Part shown: piece by piece, positions 1-11,393 of the stretch
Position numbering within the stretch: position 1 is the stretch's first letter
Layout of the letters: the number at the start of each line of letters is the position of its first letter
Assembly: GCA_019671005.1 (NCBI GenBank)
Contig: CM033745.1
Span: 39,849,834 to 39,913,833, forward strand
DNA length: 64,000 nt
Reading direction: 5' to 3'
From: Hibiscus mutabilis
Taxonomy: Eukaryota; Streptophyta; Magnoliopsida; Malvales; Malvaceae
Notes under the pieces: generated by a model
The model's database searches: none
What the model saw: the letters and a program-made list of their open reading frames with translations, nothing else
What the model was told of the DNA's origin: nothing
Program-made: the position numbers and the translations under genes

Positions 1-19
1 AAAAGTTGAAGAACCGACC

Positions 20-1233
20 ATGTTTAATGAGGTCATGATTTATTACAGGATACGTGAGCCACTTGAGTTGGTTGGCAGAGAAATCAAGGCACTTAAACCA
101 TCTATTGAGGAGCCACCAGAACTAGAATTGAAACCTTTGCCAAGCCACCTCAAATATGCTTACTTGGGTAATGACTCAACTTTGCTAGTGATCATTGTTG
201 CTGATTTGACTGAAGATCATGAGGAGAGATTGCTGGAGACATTGGGCAATTTAAGCAAGCCTTGGGATGGACCTTGGCTGATATCTGAGGGATAAGCCCA
301 ACAATATGCATGCACAAAATCATTTTGGAGGATTACCATGGCAAAACAATTGAGGCCCAGAGGAGACTAAACCCGAGCATGAAAGAGGTAATCAAGAAAA
401 TAAGTCATAAAGTGGCTGGATGTCAGGATAATTTATTCGATTTTTGATAGCTCGTGGGTCAGCCCGGTACAATGTGTTCTAAAGAATGATGGAATGATCA
501 TGGTTCAGAAGAACAAAGACGAATTGATCCCTTCGAGGACCATGATGGGATGGAGGGTATGCATAGATTACATGAAGCTAAATAATGCCACATGAAAAGA
601 TCACTTTCCGCTACCCTTCATCTATCAGATGTTGGACAGATTGGCCGGCAAGGCATTTTATTACTTCATGTGCGGCTACTCTGGCTATAATCAAATTTCC
701 ATCACTCTAGAAGATCAAGAGAAAACTACGTTCACTTGCCCATATAGGACATTCACTTTTAGAAGAATGCCCTTTGGATTGTGTAACGCTCCAGCAACAT
801 TTCAGCGTTACATGATGTCGATTTTCTTGGATATGATTGAGAACAACTTAGAATTCTTCATGGATAACTTCTTTGTCTTTGGAAAAAGTTTACAGGAATG
901 CTTTCAAAGTTTGGAACTTGTTCTACGGAGATGTATTAAAACTAACTTGGTCCTTAACTGGAAAAATGTCACTTCTTGGTGAAGGAATGCATAGTTCTTG
1001 GACATAAAGTGGCCAAGAAAGGACTGGAAGTAGAAATTGCAGAGGCAGAGGTAATCAAACAATTGCTACCACCTACAAGTGTAAAAGGTATTAGAAGTTT
1101 CTTGGGACATGCAAGTTTTTATCGTCGTTTTATTAAAGATTTCTCAAAAATTTCTAAACCTTTATGCTTACTTTTGGAACAGGATACCACTTTTGTTTTT
1201 GGTGATTCTTGTTTGAAAGCTTTCAGGAATTAA
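20..1233 (+). pseudogene. Decayed reverse transcriptase of the Athila-like pol
   Basis: The translation carries the pre-RT linker (PSIEEPPELELKPLPSHLKY), then a break, then RT motifs RMPFGLCNAPATFQRYM and the RNase H tether SFLGHASFYRRFI. The frame is lost after 295 and resumes by about 420. A stop replaces a sense codon just before KDHFPLPF near 594. One base is missing near 960, so the reading continues in another frame from 976, and another shift lies near 1225. Two catalytic positions are changed: the usual FLDGYSG reads FMCGYSG, and the YxDD-type box reads FMDNFF. The enzyme cannot be active. Confidence 0.85.
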
Positions 1234-2207
1234 AAGATAGGTTAATTAATGCCCCCATAGTCATGGCACCATATTGGAATGAGCCTTTCAGGCTCATGTG
1301 CGATGCCAGCGACTATGTCATCGGAGCTGTGTTAGGATAGAGGCGTGGCAAAATTTTCCATACCATCTATTATGTCAATCATACACTGAATGAGGCCTAG
1401 CTTAACTACACAACAACTGAGAAGGAGTTCCTTGCAGTTATCTTAGCAATTGACAAATTTAGATCTTACTTGGTGGGTAGTAAAGTTGTGGTGTACACAG
1501 ACCACTCGACACTCAAGTATCTTTTGGCAAAGAAGGATTCCATGCCCAGAATAATTCGATGGATACTCTTGTTGCAAGAGTTTGACCTAGTGATTCGAGA
1601 TAAGAGGGGGAGTGAGAATCAGGTAGCGTATCATTTATCTTGTTTAGAGCACCACCATGAGGATGGCAACAGAGTTTCCAATAGAAATGATTTCCCTGAT
1701 GAATATTTGATTGCGATCACTACTATTCCATGGTATGCTGACATAGTTAACTACTTGGTCAGTAAAATATTGCCACCAGACTTGTCAAGTAATGCCAGGA
1801 AGCAATTTCTGAGGGATATCCAGCAATATTATTGGGATGAGTCATTCTTGTTTAAGCAATGTACCGACCAAGTCATTCGTCATTATGTGCCAGAGGATGA
1901 ACAACAAAACATTCTTCAGCTTTTCCATAAAGCACAATATGGAGGACACTTGCCTGGAATGAAGACTGTAACCAAGGTGTTGTAGTCAGAATTTTTCTAG
2001 CCTACATTGTACAAGGATTCCCATTATTTTGGCAAGGCACGCGACATATGCCAGCATACTGGAAACATTTCCAGCAAATATCAATTGCCACTACAAAATA
2101 TTATGCCAGTAGAGTTGTTTGATGTGTGGGGGATAGACTTTATGGGTCATTTTCCCCCATTGTTTGGCAATGTGTACATCCTTGTGGCATTCGATTATGT
2201 CTCAAAG
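1234..2207 (+). pseudogene. Decayed RNase H and integrase N-terminus of the Athila-like pol
   Basis: The RNase H part shows CDASDYVIGAVL, then YTTTEKEFLAV, then VYTDHSTLKYLLAKKD and RIIRWILLLQEFD. The late catalytic aspartate of the usual QVADHLS motif is a tyrosine (QVAYHLS). The integrase zinc-binding region follows (FHKAQYGGHLPGMKT, then CQHTGNIS; the expected upstream cysteine region reads KARDIC), then the start of the core (DVWGIDFMGHFP). Several stops interrupt it at about 1338, 1398, 1983 and 1998. The core is cut at 2207 by a MITE and resumes at 3102. Confidence 0.85.
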
Positions 2208-3093
2208 TAGGGGTTCTTATCGAGCTATTCGATCGCGAGTTGAGTAGTGTTCGACTCGTGCTCGTTAAAATATCTCATTGCTCGACTTGGCTCGATGCTC
2301 GTTAAGCTCGATAAAATTTTGCTCGACTTGTGCTCGTTAAAAAATCTCGTTGCTCGACTCAACTCGTTGCTCGTTAAGCTCGCCAAAATTTTTACCGTAT
2401 TTTTTAAAAATATAGCTAAAATCTAGTAATATTATTAGAGCTTAATATATACATAGAAATTAAAAAAAAAACGTAAGGTCTGAGGAGATAAATAAACGAA
2501 CTTCCCATGACCGAGTTAGAGATGAAGTTGATATTTGAGTGTAAGACACTTTTTAATTTCTCAACAATCTTCAATGAACAAAAAAGGAGATAATGCCTTA
2601 GGAATTTCGAGATTTTAACTTTCAATTGTATTTTTTTATATGGGAAGGAGAAACTGAAGACTTTTCCTCTTTTCTACCTTTATAGAGTAATAAAAAAGAA
2701 AAAGGAAAAATTTAATAAAAAAAGACAGATTCATTATTATAATTTATTTTTTTAATTCAGAAAATATAAACATTTTAGAAATTTGAAACTAAAATTTTAT
2801 GAGTAAATTACCTAGCAATTCACTAAACTTTTCTAGAGTTTTCAACTAGTATTTAAACTTCTTGGAAGATAATTTTTTAAGGTAACCACCAAAAAATATT
2901 AAGACTTTATAAAAAATAACGAGCTAGTCACGAACTTATCTAGTTGAGTTGGGCCTTGCTCGACTCTACTCACTAAGATCTTGAGTAAAACTCAATTTAG
3001 AGTCAACTCAACTCGAGGCGAACGTTAACCGAGTTTTGACCTAGTCAAGCTTGAGTTTTTTTTTTGAGCTGTTCAACTCAATAAGCACCCCTA
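2208..3093. mobile_element. hAT-type MITE inside the Athila-like integrase
   Basis: An 886-bp insertion with terminal inverted repeats: it starts TAGGGGTTCTTAT and ends ATAAGCACCCCTA. It is flanked by 8-bp near-identical target duplications, TCTCAAAG (2200-2207) and TCTCGAAG (3094-3101). Removing it rejoins the integrase reading (YVSK, then VEVVALP). Both ends are rich in a subterminal GCTCGA/TGCTCGTTAAGCTCG motif, while the middle is AT-rich and non-coding. TAGGGG-type ends and 8-bp duplications are the hAT hallmark. I see no transposase, so it is non-autonomous. Confidence 0.9.
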
Positions 3094-3101
3094 TCTCGAA
3101 G

Positions 3102-3906
3102 AGGGTTGAAGTTGTTGCTCTTCCAACAAATGATGTCAAGACAGTTGCCAAGTTTCTCCACAAGCACATCTTTACTAGATTTAGTGCCCCTAGGGCCATC
3201 ATTTATGATGAAGGTACTCATTTAAATTTCATTTTATCACTAAAGCTCTGTGCAAGTATGGAATCCAGCAAAGAATTGTCACTACCTACCATCCTCAAAC
3301 AAATGGCTAGGCAGAAATTTCAAACAAGGAGATCAAGAACATCTTGGAAAAGACAGTGGACCCAACAAGGAAGGTCTAGTCCTTGAGGCTAGATGATTCC
3401 TTGTGGGCATACAGAACAGCTTTCAAAACTCCATTAGGAACTTCCCCATACAAGCTTGTATTTGGGAAGTCATGTCATTTGCCAGTGGAATTAGAGCATC
3501 GAGCTTATTGGGCAACCAAGCAGTTGAACATGGAATGGAGGGTTGCAGGTAAGAAATGTTCGTTAGACTTGAATAAATTGGAGGAGTTCAGAGTACAAGC
3601 CTATGAAAATGTCAAGCTTTATAAGGAAAAAACAAAGAGGTGGTACGGCAACAGAATTTTGCTAAGACAGTTTGAAGAAGGGAAAAGAGTGTTGTTATTC
3701 AATTCAAGGCTTAAGTTATTTCCAGGAAAACTCAAATCAAGATGGTCAGGACCATTTGAAGTTGTCAAGCCTTAAGCTCATGGAGCAGTAGATATCAAAG
3801 ACTTGAAAATGGGGACAACATTCAAAGTAAATGGACAGAGATTGAAGCATTATTGGGAAGGAATTCAGAGGAATGCCAAAGAGGTTATTCTTCTTGAAAA
3901 AATTTA
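3102..3906 (+). pseudogene. Integrase core and C-terminus of the Athila-like pol
   Basis: This continues the integrase after the MITE: VEVVALPTNDVKTVAKFLHK, then AIIYDEGTH, where the usual core DEGTH aspartate is present. After a frameshift come WAYRTAFKTPLGTSPYKLVF and CHLPVELEHRAYW, then the C-terminal SRLKLFPGKLKSRWSGPF and the tail FKVNGQRLKHYWEG. A stop at about 3773 interrupts the tail, which otherwise ends near 3906. The region 3240-3383 reads only in a shifted frame. This is a non-functional remnant, but its family is clear. Confidence 0.85.
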
Positions 3907-4437
3907 GTAATTATGTCATCATCGTTTGATCAGAGTAAATACGTAGGTTAGTTGTCTTTCTTTTTAGTATTTTAGTTTATTTATTTATATTTTCTTTTTC
4001 TACTTTAAAAGGTTTTTTGAGTGTTAGTACAAGATATTTTGCCAGGACTGGCCGGCATTTGGAAATCCATCGTTGCGAGATCAGATAGCATGTGGACCCT
4101 ATGCAAAATTAGGCCCAGGGGAGAGTAATTTTTGTTGAACCGGTAAAACCCTAGCCGCCAAGGTTAAACTTTCAAACTTTGAATTTTTACCATATATCAT
4201 TTATCTTTTTCCCGCTCTCTGTCAAATCCCATGACCTCAAAACCTATCATCATCCTACTCCCCCCCACACACACATAACACCCAAAACCATCATTATATC
4301 CACTAACCTCACCTTTAAACCATCTCAACCGTCTCCTTTTACATTTATTTAACCCTTATTTTTCCTTAAGCAAATATTTACTCTCTTCATTCTATCACAC
4401 GACAAGAAAGAAAGTACCAAACTTTCTTTCATCATTT
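3907..4437. other. Spacer between Athila-like pol and extra ORF
   Basis: A non-coding spacer of about 530 bp. It contains a purine run (AGGCCCAGGGGAGAG, about 4113-4127) resembling the internal polypurine tract often seen after pol in Athila elements, then a pyrimidine-rich stretch leading to the next ORF. No promoter can be assigned. Confidence 0.5.
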
Positions 4438-5138
4438 ATGATCACCACTTTCTCCCAATTTCTTCCAATGGAATACACATTGACACCGCTAAAAATCTTT
4501 TTCAACGAAAAAATCAAGAAAAAGTATGAGGAAAACTTTACTGCGTGAACTTTTTGTTACGAGAAAAGGTTCGATTTCAAGAATGAACCTAACTTGGGAT
4601 TCTTGCCGAAAGTGGTTGCCATCGTTAAGAAGCACAAATAGGAAACCTTTTGCTAACAGCCAGGGGAGGTTGAGTCCACCATTGTCTGCAAATTCTATAC
4701 CCACCTCGCTACCAAGGATTCACCTTTTATGTTTGTATGAGGTACGTGTGTTCAATTTGATGAAGGATACATTAATGGCTTGTTTAAGTTGGATGGTGTA
4801 GGTGAAGAACATTTGGCATGATGCTGCCAAGAGACAATCACTACTGAAGGACTTGTGTGAACCAAGCAAAAAGTGGAACATCTCCTCTAAAGGCAAGAGA
4901 ACTGTGAAATGGTTGGAATTGAAGCCACAGCTGAGGGGATGGAACCACTTCTTGAAAGAAAATCTTATGCCGGCCACACACAATGAAACTGTTTCAGATG
5001 AACGGGTGGATTTGTTGCATTCAATCATGATAGGGAGGAAAATAAATATGGGAAGTCTGATCGTTAATGAAACCTACAAGTGTGCCAGTAAGGGAAATGA
5101 AAGTTTGATTTTTCCTTCACTAATCTCTAAATTTTGTA
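4438..5138 (+). pseudogene. Extra (env-position) ORF of the Athila-like element, N-terminal part
   Basis: From an ATG at 4438 one frame reads through to about 4800 with four internal stops (two TGA, one TAG, one TAA). It then continues in a shifted frame (4802 onward), ending at ISKFC near 5138. Recognisable wording includes NLGFLPKVVAIVKKHK, STIVCKFYTHLATKDSPFMF, FDEGYINGLFKL, and later MGSLIVNETYKCASKG and FPSLISKF. This resembles the plant-transposon domain that Pfam names Transposase_32, found in extra ORFs of plant LTR elements. Its function is unknown to me. The ORF is cut by the LTR that starts at about 5149. Confidence 0.7.
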
Positions 5139-5148
5139 GCCTTCTATT

Positions 5149-6552
5149 GCGTGTTGTGAAGTACTATAAATTATACGCAATCGGTGGAAGTATACACATC
5201 GAAAAAGTAATAATAGTGATAAGTAAGATCGTCTCCATAGGGATTGGAGGGATTCAAGTAAAGCTTAAGCACTAAAAATAAAGATGAGATAATGCATAAA
5301 AGAGTTGATATGAGCAGTTAAAAGAAATGTTGTAGCAAAAACTATATTAAAAAGTGGAACGATACGATAAGATTTCAAACGTCCTCACACGTACGGAAAT
5401 TCTCAAATAGGATAACAGGCCAGATTTATCAAGGAATCGTATGCCTAGTTCTCTGAATGATTAACACTTTCCAACTTATAAGATGCTCGATAGAGCTTAC
5501 GCATGTGTTTCTAATCTCTAGCAAGAAACTGATAGTAAAAATGCTACAACAATACCTATCAGTATGAACCCTAACATAATACTATCCTTGAAGTTCTACT
5601 CATTTTAGTCATTGAAATCATATCCTTATCTCTAAGGTGAGTTAGGGTTTAGCTTCTCAGCTCAACCCCATTGTCTACGTAAACTCTCTCGACCATTAAG
5701 CATCAAACAAAGGTAAAGGCTAACTCTCGAAAGCTCTTACAAACCTAAGGCAATAAAATAGTGAACAAAGCATATATGAAACTGGAGAATGCTTAAGCTT
5801 ACATTCAAACAAAAAGCATAAACATCCACAATAAACCCAAGCCACTTAAAGTTAGTCCATGGTTGGGCAAATATCATCCAAATTCATCTGTTTAATACAA
5901 CCCATTTCAGAAAAAGTATGGAAATGTAAGGAGTAACTAAGAGTAAAGGAAAACTCCCAAGCCGCTGTGGACTATCATGAACTGCCACAAGCTTGCAGCT
6001 TCTCTCAAAGGCCAGCAAGATCTTCCCTTGGAGCTTAGATAATGGAGGACACCAAAATGAAGGAGAAGAAGGTATCCACATTTTTCTTATCTCTTTCTTA
6101 TCTCATAAAACACCTTTTTCAGCTCCCCTTAAATATGGGTGTCCTATCCTTTATATAGTAGGGGCTCCTAGGGTTTTGTGCCCTTAATTCTTTGTGTGCC
6201 CTAGGGAATATTCCCTTCACATGTGTGGCACGGCTGGCTGGTGAGGGGTTCATATTTGAGTTGCAAAATATCTTCTTTCTTTGTCTTTTTGTGCACCCAA
6301 GAATGTTGTCCAAAATGCCGCATCATATTTTTCTTGCCCAACAATGCTCCTTAACTCGCATGCACACCACCACACCAAAATAAACCTTACCCAAAGTAGC
6401 ACCAATTTCACAAATATATAAAAGCAACCAAGCAAACACCACCATAGGAAACTATATGAACTAAATGCAACTATATGCAATAAAATGAGCTTGAAACAAA
6501 ACAATAAACTAAGTAAAATGGCATGAATTGTATCCTTTTTACAAGGTTAACA
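5149..6552 (-). repeat. LTR of a minus-strand LTR retrotransposon
   Basis: Read on the minus strand, a purine tract (AAGTTTGGGGGTGTG) near 6553-6567 is followed at 6552 by TGTTAACC, a typical LTR start. About 1.4 kb later the sequence carries the CAATCCCTATGGAGACGAT block and a TATACTTCC end seen near the 3' ends of plant gypsy LTRs. A TATA box (CTATATAAAG, minus strand) lies near 6150. The lower boundary (about 5149) is set by the loss of the Athila ORF. No coding is seen inside. It is the 3' LTR of an element whose internal part resumes at 11394. Confidence 0.65.
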
Positions 6553-6573
6553 CACCCCCAAACTTAAGTTATT

Positions 6574-7471
6574 TGTCACGGACCGCCAACCCATGACCGA
6601 GAAGGCCACACACCAAGTGGCCTTTGCTCGCACAACAAGTGCAGCACCTGACCGAGGGGCCTATGTATGCACCTTGCCTGAGCACCATGGGGCCGAGACA
6701 AGCACCCCATGTGCTACCCACGGGAGAAGGACTCGAGGGAGCAATCCCATCGTACCCAAGGGGGCCTTGCCGAGCACTCTCCATGCTGCCCAAGCCATGG
6801 AGCCCGAGTCAGCACCCGACGTGCACACCATGGGGCCTAGACGAGTCCCAACCTAGTGGCCCATGACCTAAGGGCTTGATTCAACAACGTGCATGATGCC
6901 AAGGGGGTTTTGGATGAGCAAACATGACCCATCAATGCCCAATCCGACCAAGGCTCCAAAACCCATTGAGAGTGGTCATCTTTTGACCAACACACATGGA
7001 AGGAGATCATATTTGACCAACACTTGGGGAAAGTATCCTTTGCCACCTAAGTGTGATATCATAGAGTGATTCTTGCCCTTTGTATTTTAGGCAACCTTGT
7101 ATTTTAGTGATGCTTTTTCCATAGTTAGGAGATATGTATCTTGAAGATTGATCCTTAACCCTTGGATCGAATCTTCCTAGACCGTTAGATCATAGGGGTG
7201 AGCCTATAAATAGAGGCCTTCACCCACCATTGTAATTCATTCCATTCCATCTTTCACTTCTTTGAGTTTCTTGAGTAAAGAGTGTAGAATTTCTCTTCAC
7301 CTTATTCTTTCTTCATCTTCATTGTTTTGTCTAGCCATTTCCCATTTTTCCGTCAAGCTTCCGCTATTCTAAGCACTCTTGCTTAATGATTGTGAAGTCT
7401 GACTTACTCTTCGGCTAAGATCGTTGACTAAGGCTACACAGTTCAGCTAGTCAGACTCTAGCCCCGTGACA
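6574..7471 (+). repeat. 5' LTR of the chromovirus-like element
   Basis: Starts TGTCACGG and ends CGTGACA. A TATA box (CCTATAAATAGAGG) lies near 7204. Its copy at 10499-11389 matches along the whole length with scattered substitutions. Short open frames inside are shadows. Confidence 0.85.
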
Positions 7472-7473
7472 AG

Positions 7474-7486
7474 TGGTATCCGAGCC
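7474..7486 (+). other. Primer binding site (initiator tRNA-Met type)
   Basis: TGGTATCCGAGCC lies two bases after the 5' LTR and differs by one base from the usual TGGTATCAGAGCC complement of plant initiator tRNA-Met. Confidence 0.8.
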
Positions 7487-7513
7487 ATTTTCTGCATCCA
7501 AACCGAGGAAGAG

Positions 7514-8879
7514 ATGGCAGGTAACGGATCTGACACTGTATACGAGGGCTGTCGAGTGACACGACAAACTGAGAAAGCCAAGAAAGCTAATTCTAAGGGC
7601 CGACTCACAACACTTGAGGACAAGGTAGCCTAACTAGAGAGTGCCATGGATGAGTCACGAGATAGACTCGACGCGGTTGAAGTCCACTTAGAGAAGTTGG
7701 ACGCAAGGGGTGACGAACTCAATGAGGACTTCCAAGGGGCTCTCGATGTTGTCGTAGAATATGTCGATACGCAAGACGGTTTTCTCATGGACGAGGTGAA
7801 AAAACTCAAGAAGATTGTGGAAGATCTTGCTAAACAAGCCGATGGTTCTGCACTAAAAAAGGAGATTGAAGATCTCAAGAATGATGTGCTTGTTTACAAA
7901 GCCATCGTGAGGAATGGCGTGATGTCTAGCCCAGCGAAGGTGCTAGTCGATGTCCCAAAGCTGAAACAATTCCAAGGGGCAAGATCAGCCCAAGAAGTTG
8001 AGAACTTCTTGTGAGGCCTCGAGTAGTATTTTAAAGTCGCGGGTATTGTGAGAGATGCCGAAAAGGTAAGTACCACGTCAATTTATTTAACTGATCATGC
8101 TCTGCTTTGGTGGCGATGCAGATGTTCTGATGAGAAGCGGGGAGGCACTACCGTTGAAAATTGGACTGAGTTCCAAGAGGAGTTCAAGCAGCAGTTCTAT
8201 CCTAAAAATGCCAAGAAAGAGGCATGATCAAAGCTTAGAAAACTTAAGCAAGACTGATCAATCTGAGATTATGTTCGGGAGTTTAACTAGCTACAACTTT
8301 AAATACCTGACTTGAGCGAGAAAGATGCCTTATTCCAATTCATGGATAGATTGAAGCTGTGGATAAACACCGAGCTAGAAAGGAGAGACGTGAAGGAACT
8401 CACCAAGGCAATAGCGATTGTCAAATCATTAAGAGATCATAGTGTTGATCGAAACAAGTCAAGCCACGTTCGAATGACAATGATTAGAGGAACCGAGAGA
8501 GAACAAACGAAGGTAGAAATGAGGAGTCTTCGAATGGTAGTGGTAAACCATCGATCAACAAATCCACCAGATTCACGAGATCATGGGAGAGAAAAGACCG
8601 AGGTCCAGTGAAGTTTTTCCATTGCGATGGACCACACTACATCAAGGATTGCCCAAAAAAGACAAGACTTTCTGCCATCCAAGGAGACATTGGAGCAGAA
8701 CATGAGTTTGCCCAGCTTGGTTCCATTGTAAGCTCGCTTCAAGCCAAGAGTGACCGTAAAAAGAAGGGGCTTATGTTCGTGGACATGATAGTTGTCGGCA
8801 AGAAGTTGAGCGTGCTTGTAAACACCGGTGCATCTGAGTTGTTCATGTCTGAACAAGTAGCCAAACATTTGAACCTTTG
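7514..8879 (+). pseudogene. Gag and start of protease of the chromovirus-like element (broken)
   Basis: From ATG 7514 the frame runs with one stop (about 7632) through a coiled-coil-like, charged segment (VHLEKLDARGDELNEDF, VKKLKKIVEDLAKQ) to the capsid motif VPKLKQFQGARSAQEVENFL. Stops then replace what should be W and Q. Further gag pieces follow in shifted frames (TEFQEEFKQQFYP, LFQFMDRLKLWI). A CCHC knuckle reads FHCDGPHYIKDC, with its first cysteine replaced by phenylalanine. The protease starts at about 8803, where the catalytic DTG reads NTG (VNTGASELFM). The product would be inactive. Confidence 0.8.
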
Positions 8880-8952
8880 AGTCGAGAAGATAAATGGATG
8901 GATAAAAACTGTCAATTCCAAAGAAGAGCCAATTGAGGGAGTTGCAAATGGA

Positions 8953-9819
8953 GTGGATCTTCGGATTGGAGATTGGCATGGTAAAGCTTCCATCAAGGTA
9001 ATACCTTTAGATGATTATGATTTTGCACTTGGCTTATCTTTTCTTGAGCAGATTAACGTACTTGTCTTGCCAAAAAAAGATGTTTTGTGTATCCTAGATC
9101 TACGCCAACAATGTGTTGTACCAGTGAACTATGATACAAGCAAAATAACCAAGGAGTTCTCATCAATCCGTTTTGCCAAGAAAGTGTGCAAATAAAAGAT
9201 AGCCAACAATGATGAGACCATGGAGGTCCCTGAGGCAATGGGGAAAGTCCTTAAAGAGTTCAAGGACGTGAAGGCATTCGAGGCCTATATCGTTACATGC
9301 GACGTTGAAATCAAAGGACTTCTCATTCAAGAAGGAACTCCTATTACTTGTGGAAGCCAAAAGCTTAATGAGTTTGAGAAGAGGTACTCGATTCACGAGA
9401 AAGAAATACTTGCAGTCGTGCACTATTTGCACACACGGAGACATCGGTTACTTGGGTCCAGGTTTGCCATTTATACCAAGAATATTTCAAATAATTATTT
9501 TCTAACCCAAGATAAGTTGTCTCGTAAGCAGATTCGTTGGCAAGAAATTCTTGCAAAATTTGACTTTTCCTTGGAGTACAATCCAGGAAAGGTGAACTCC
9601 TTAATCGATGCCTTAAACCAAATGTACAATGGGGGGAATGCTAGCTATCCACCAAGGAGTAAGGTGGACCGTGAGATCGAGCACTATCCGAGTGTTGTGC
9701 CACCACCTAAAGCCCAACGTCGAATAGCACCATCTGAGTTTAGAGAAGTGGATCTAGCCAAAGAGGGCGAGTCAATCACTTTCGAGAGAAGAAAGCCGAG
9801 TGAGCAAGACACCGTCTGA
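8953..9819 (+). pseudogene. Protease end fused to RNase H after loss of reverse transcriptase
   Basis: IPLDDYDFALGLSFLEQINV is the end of the retropepsin-like region. After a stop at 9193 the reading passes within about 80 bases to an RNase H segment: YIVTCDVEIKGLLIQEG, EKRYSIHEKEILAVVHYLHT, then KLSRKQIRWQEILAKFDFSL and YNPGKVNSLIDAL. The whole RT (about 500 residues in relatives) is absent, which looks like an internal deletion and not drift. The frame from 9220 to 9819 stays open for 199 residues. Confidence 0.8.
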
Positions 9820-10498
9820 GAGAATGAGGTAAAGGCAAGAGCTACATGGCGAGAACATGTTGCCGAGTTCAGTGGACCCATGGAGCCCAAGCCAAGCACC
9901 ATGGAGGAAGGAGCAAGCCAAGAGTCTCCAACCATCAACCAACCCGAGGGAAAGGTGCTTGAAAGCACAATAGGGGCCTTTCCAATGCCCATTTTGCCAA
10001 AACTGCTTGCCTTGAGTATCAACAAGGCATAGTGGACCAATCCAATGAGGACATTGTGGCCGAGGTAAGCAAGATAACTATCAAAAAATTAAGACTAATT
10101 CATGTCTATTTTGTCCATAGGTCACTAGTGAGGCCAAACGAGGGACAAACCATGGAGCAAGTAGGCGAGGAGGCCTACAAAATGGAGTTGCCACCAAAAG
10201 TGCAAGTATACCACACCAGCCCACCAAAATCATTGGACGAGGATGCCGATGACCCAAAGCAGAGTGATTGAAGCCAAGCACGAAGCTGAGTGATGGTCTC
10301 CCAAAACATGGAGGCACCAACCATCCAAACGGAGCGAGATCCTAGCCCAAGGCATGAAGGCCTTGCATTTTGGACAAGATATCTCGAAGCCGTGAGTAAT
10401 CGGGAACTTGTTGAGGGGCTGCAACAGTTCGAGGGAAAAACTACCAAGACTCATCATCACCTAGCGACGAGGGCGTCGCTAGATCCAGTAGGGAAGAA
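9820..10498 (+). pseudogene. Integrase C-terminus and chromodomain-like remnant
   Basis: After a linker, EQVGEEAYKMELPPKVQVYH matches the integrase C-terminal segment of chromoviruses, followed by an acidic stretch (SLDEDADDPKQSD). In another frame, LVEGLQQFEGKTTKTHHHLA resembles the end of a chromodomain. The zinc-binding and catalytic parts of integrase are missing. A purine run (AGGGAAGAA, 10490-10498) before the 3' LTR can serve as the polypurine tract. Confidence 0.6.
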
Positions 10499-11389
10499 TG
10501 TCATAGTCCACCAGCCCATGACCGAGAAGGCCACACACCAAAGGGCCTTTGCTAGCACACCAAGTGCCGCACCTGACCAAGGGGCCTATGTCTGTACCTT
10601 GCCCGCACACCATGGGGCCGAGACAAGCACCCCATGTGCTGCCCACGAGAGAAGGACCTAAGGGAGCACTCCTATTGCATCAAAGGGGGCCTTGCTGAGC
10701 ACTCTCCATGTTGCCCAAGCCATGGAGCCCGAGTTAGCACCCGACGTGCACACCTGGAGGCCTAGACGAGCCCCAACCAAGTGGCCCATGATCCAAGGGC
10801 CTGATTTAGAAACGAGCATACTGCCAAGGGGGTTTTGGACGAGCAAACAGGGCCCATCAGTGCCCAATCCGACCAAGGCTTCAAGACCCATTGAGAGTGG
10901 TCATCTTTTGACCAACACACATAGAAGGAGATCACATTTGACCAACACTTGGGGAAATTATCCTTTGCCACCTGAGTGTGATATCATAAAGTGATTCTTG
11001 CCCTTTTTATTTTAGGCAACCTTGTATTTGAGTGATGCTCTTTCCATAGTTAGGAGATATGTATCTTGAAGATTGATCCTTAGCCCTTGGATCGAATCTT
11101 CCTAAACCATTAGATCGTAAGGGGTGAGCCTATAAATAGAGGTCTTCACCCACCATTGTAATTCATTCCATTCCATCTTTCACTTCTTTGATTTTCTTGA
11201 GTAAAGAGTTTAGAATTTCTCTTCACCTTATTCTTTCTTCATCTTCCTTGTTTTGCCTAGCCATTTCCCCTCGAGCTTCCGCTATTCTAAGCACTCTTGC
11301 TTAGTGATTGTGAAGGCTGACTTAGTCTTCGACTATGATTGTCGACTAAGGCTGCACGGTTCAGCTAGTCAGACTCTAGCCTCGTGATA
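10499..11389 (+). repeat. 3' LTR of the chromovirus-like element
   Basis: Starts TGTCATAG and ends CGTGATA (terminal CA changed to TA). It aligns end to end with 6574-7471, including the TATA region near 11134. Confidence 0.85.
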
Positions 11390-11393
11390 TATT

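Larger units (their letters stand above)
1..5138 (+). mobile_element. Athila-like Ty3/gypsy retrotransposon, 3' half of internal region
   Basis: This is the internal part of an Athila-type Ty3/gypsy element that starts outside the window. In order it shows an RT leader, reverse transcriptase, RNase H, integrase split by a MITE, a purine-rich tract near 4112-4127, and an extra ORF in the env position that stops abruptly at about 5138, where a minus-strand LTR begins. The order pol then extra ORF, and the integrase wording (for example GTSPYKLVFGKSCHLPVELE), match what I know of the Athila group. All reading frames are broken by stops and frameshifts, so it is an old copy. The likely 3' end, including the 3' LTR, lies at 15450-18174 beyond nested insertions; that link is inference. 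Confidence 0.85.
6574..11389 (+). mobile_element. Chromovirus-like Ty3/gypsy element, internally deleted, with both LTRs
   Basis: Two direct LTRs (6574-7471 and 10499-11389) flank a 3-kb interior with an iMet-type PBS at 7474, gag, protease, an RNase H piece, and an integrase C-terminus with a chromodomain-like remnant. The target duplication is TATT (6570-6573 and 11390-11393). The element sits inside the conserved polypurine region of the minus-strand element: joining the flanks restores the usual cttgtcctc...aacttaag...cccccaaa order. The RT body and integrase core are missing, so this copy is non-autonomous. It is related to the element at 32886-39297, with similar gag and LTR ends. Confidence 0.85.

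Noticed and set aside
6593..6866. Open frames near the start of the first chromovirus-like LTR
   Set aside because: They lie within an LTR and its copy at 10499 has different breaks. No coding signature.
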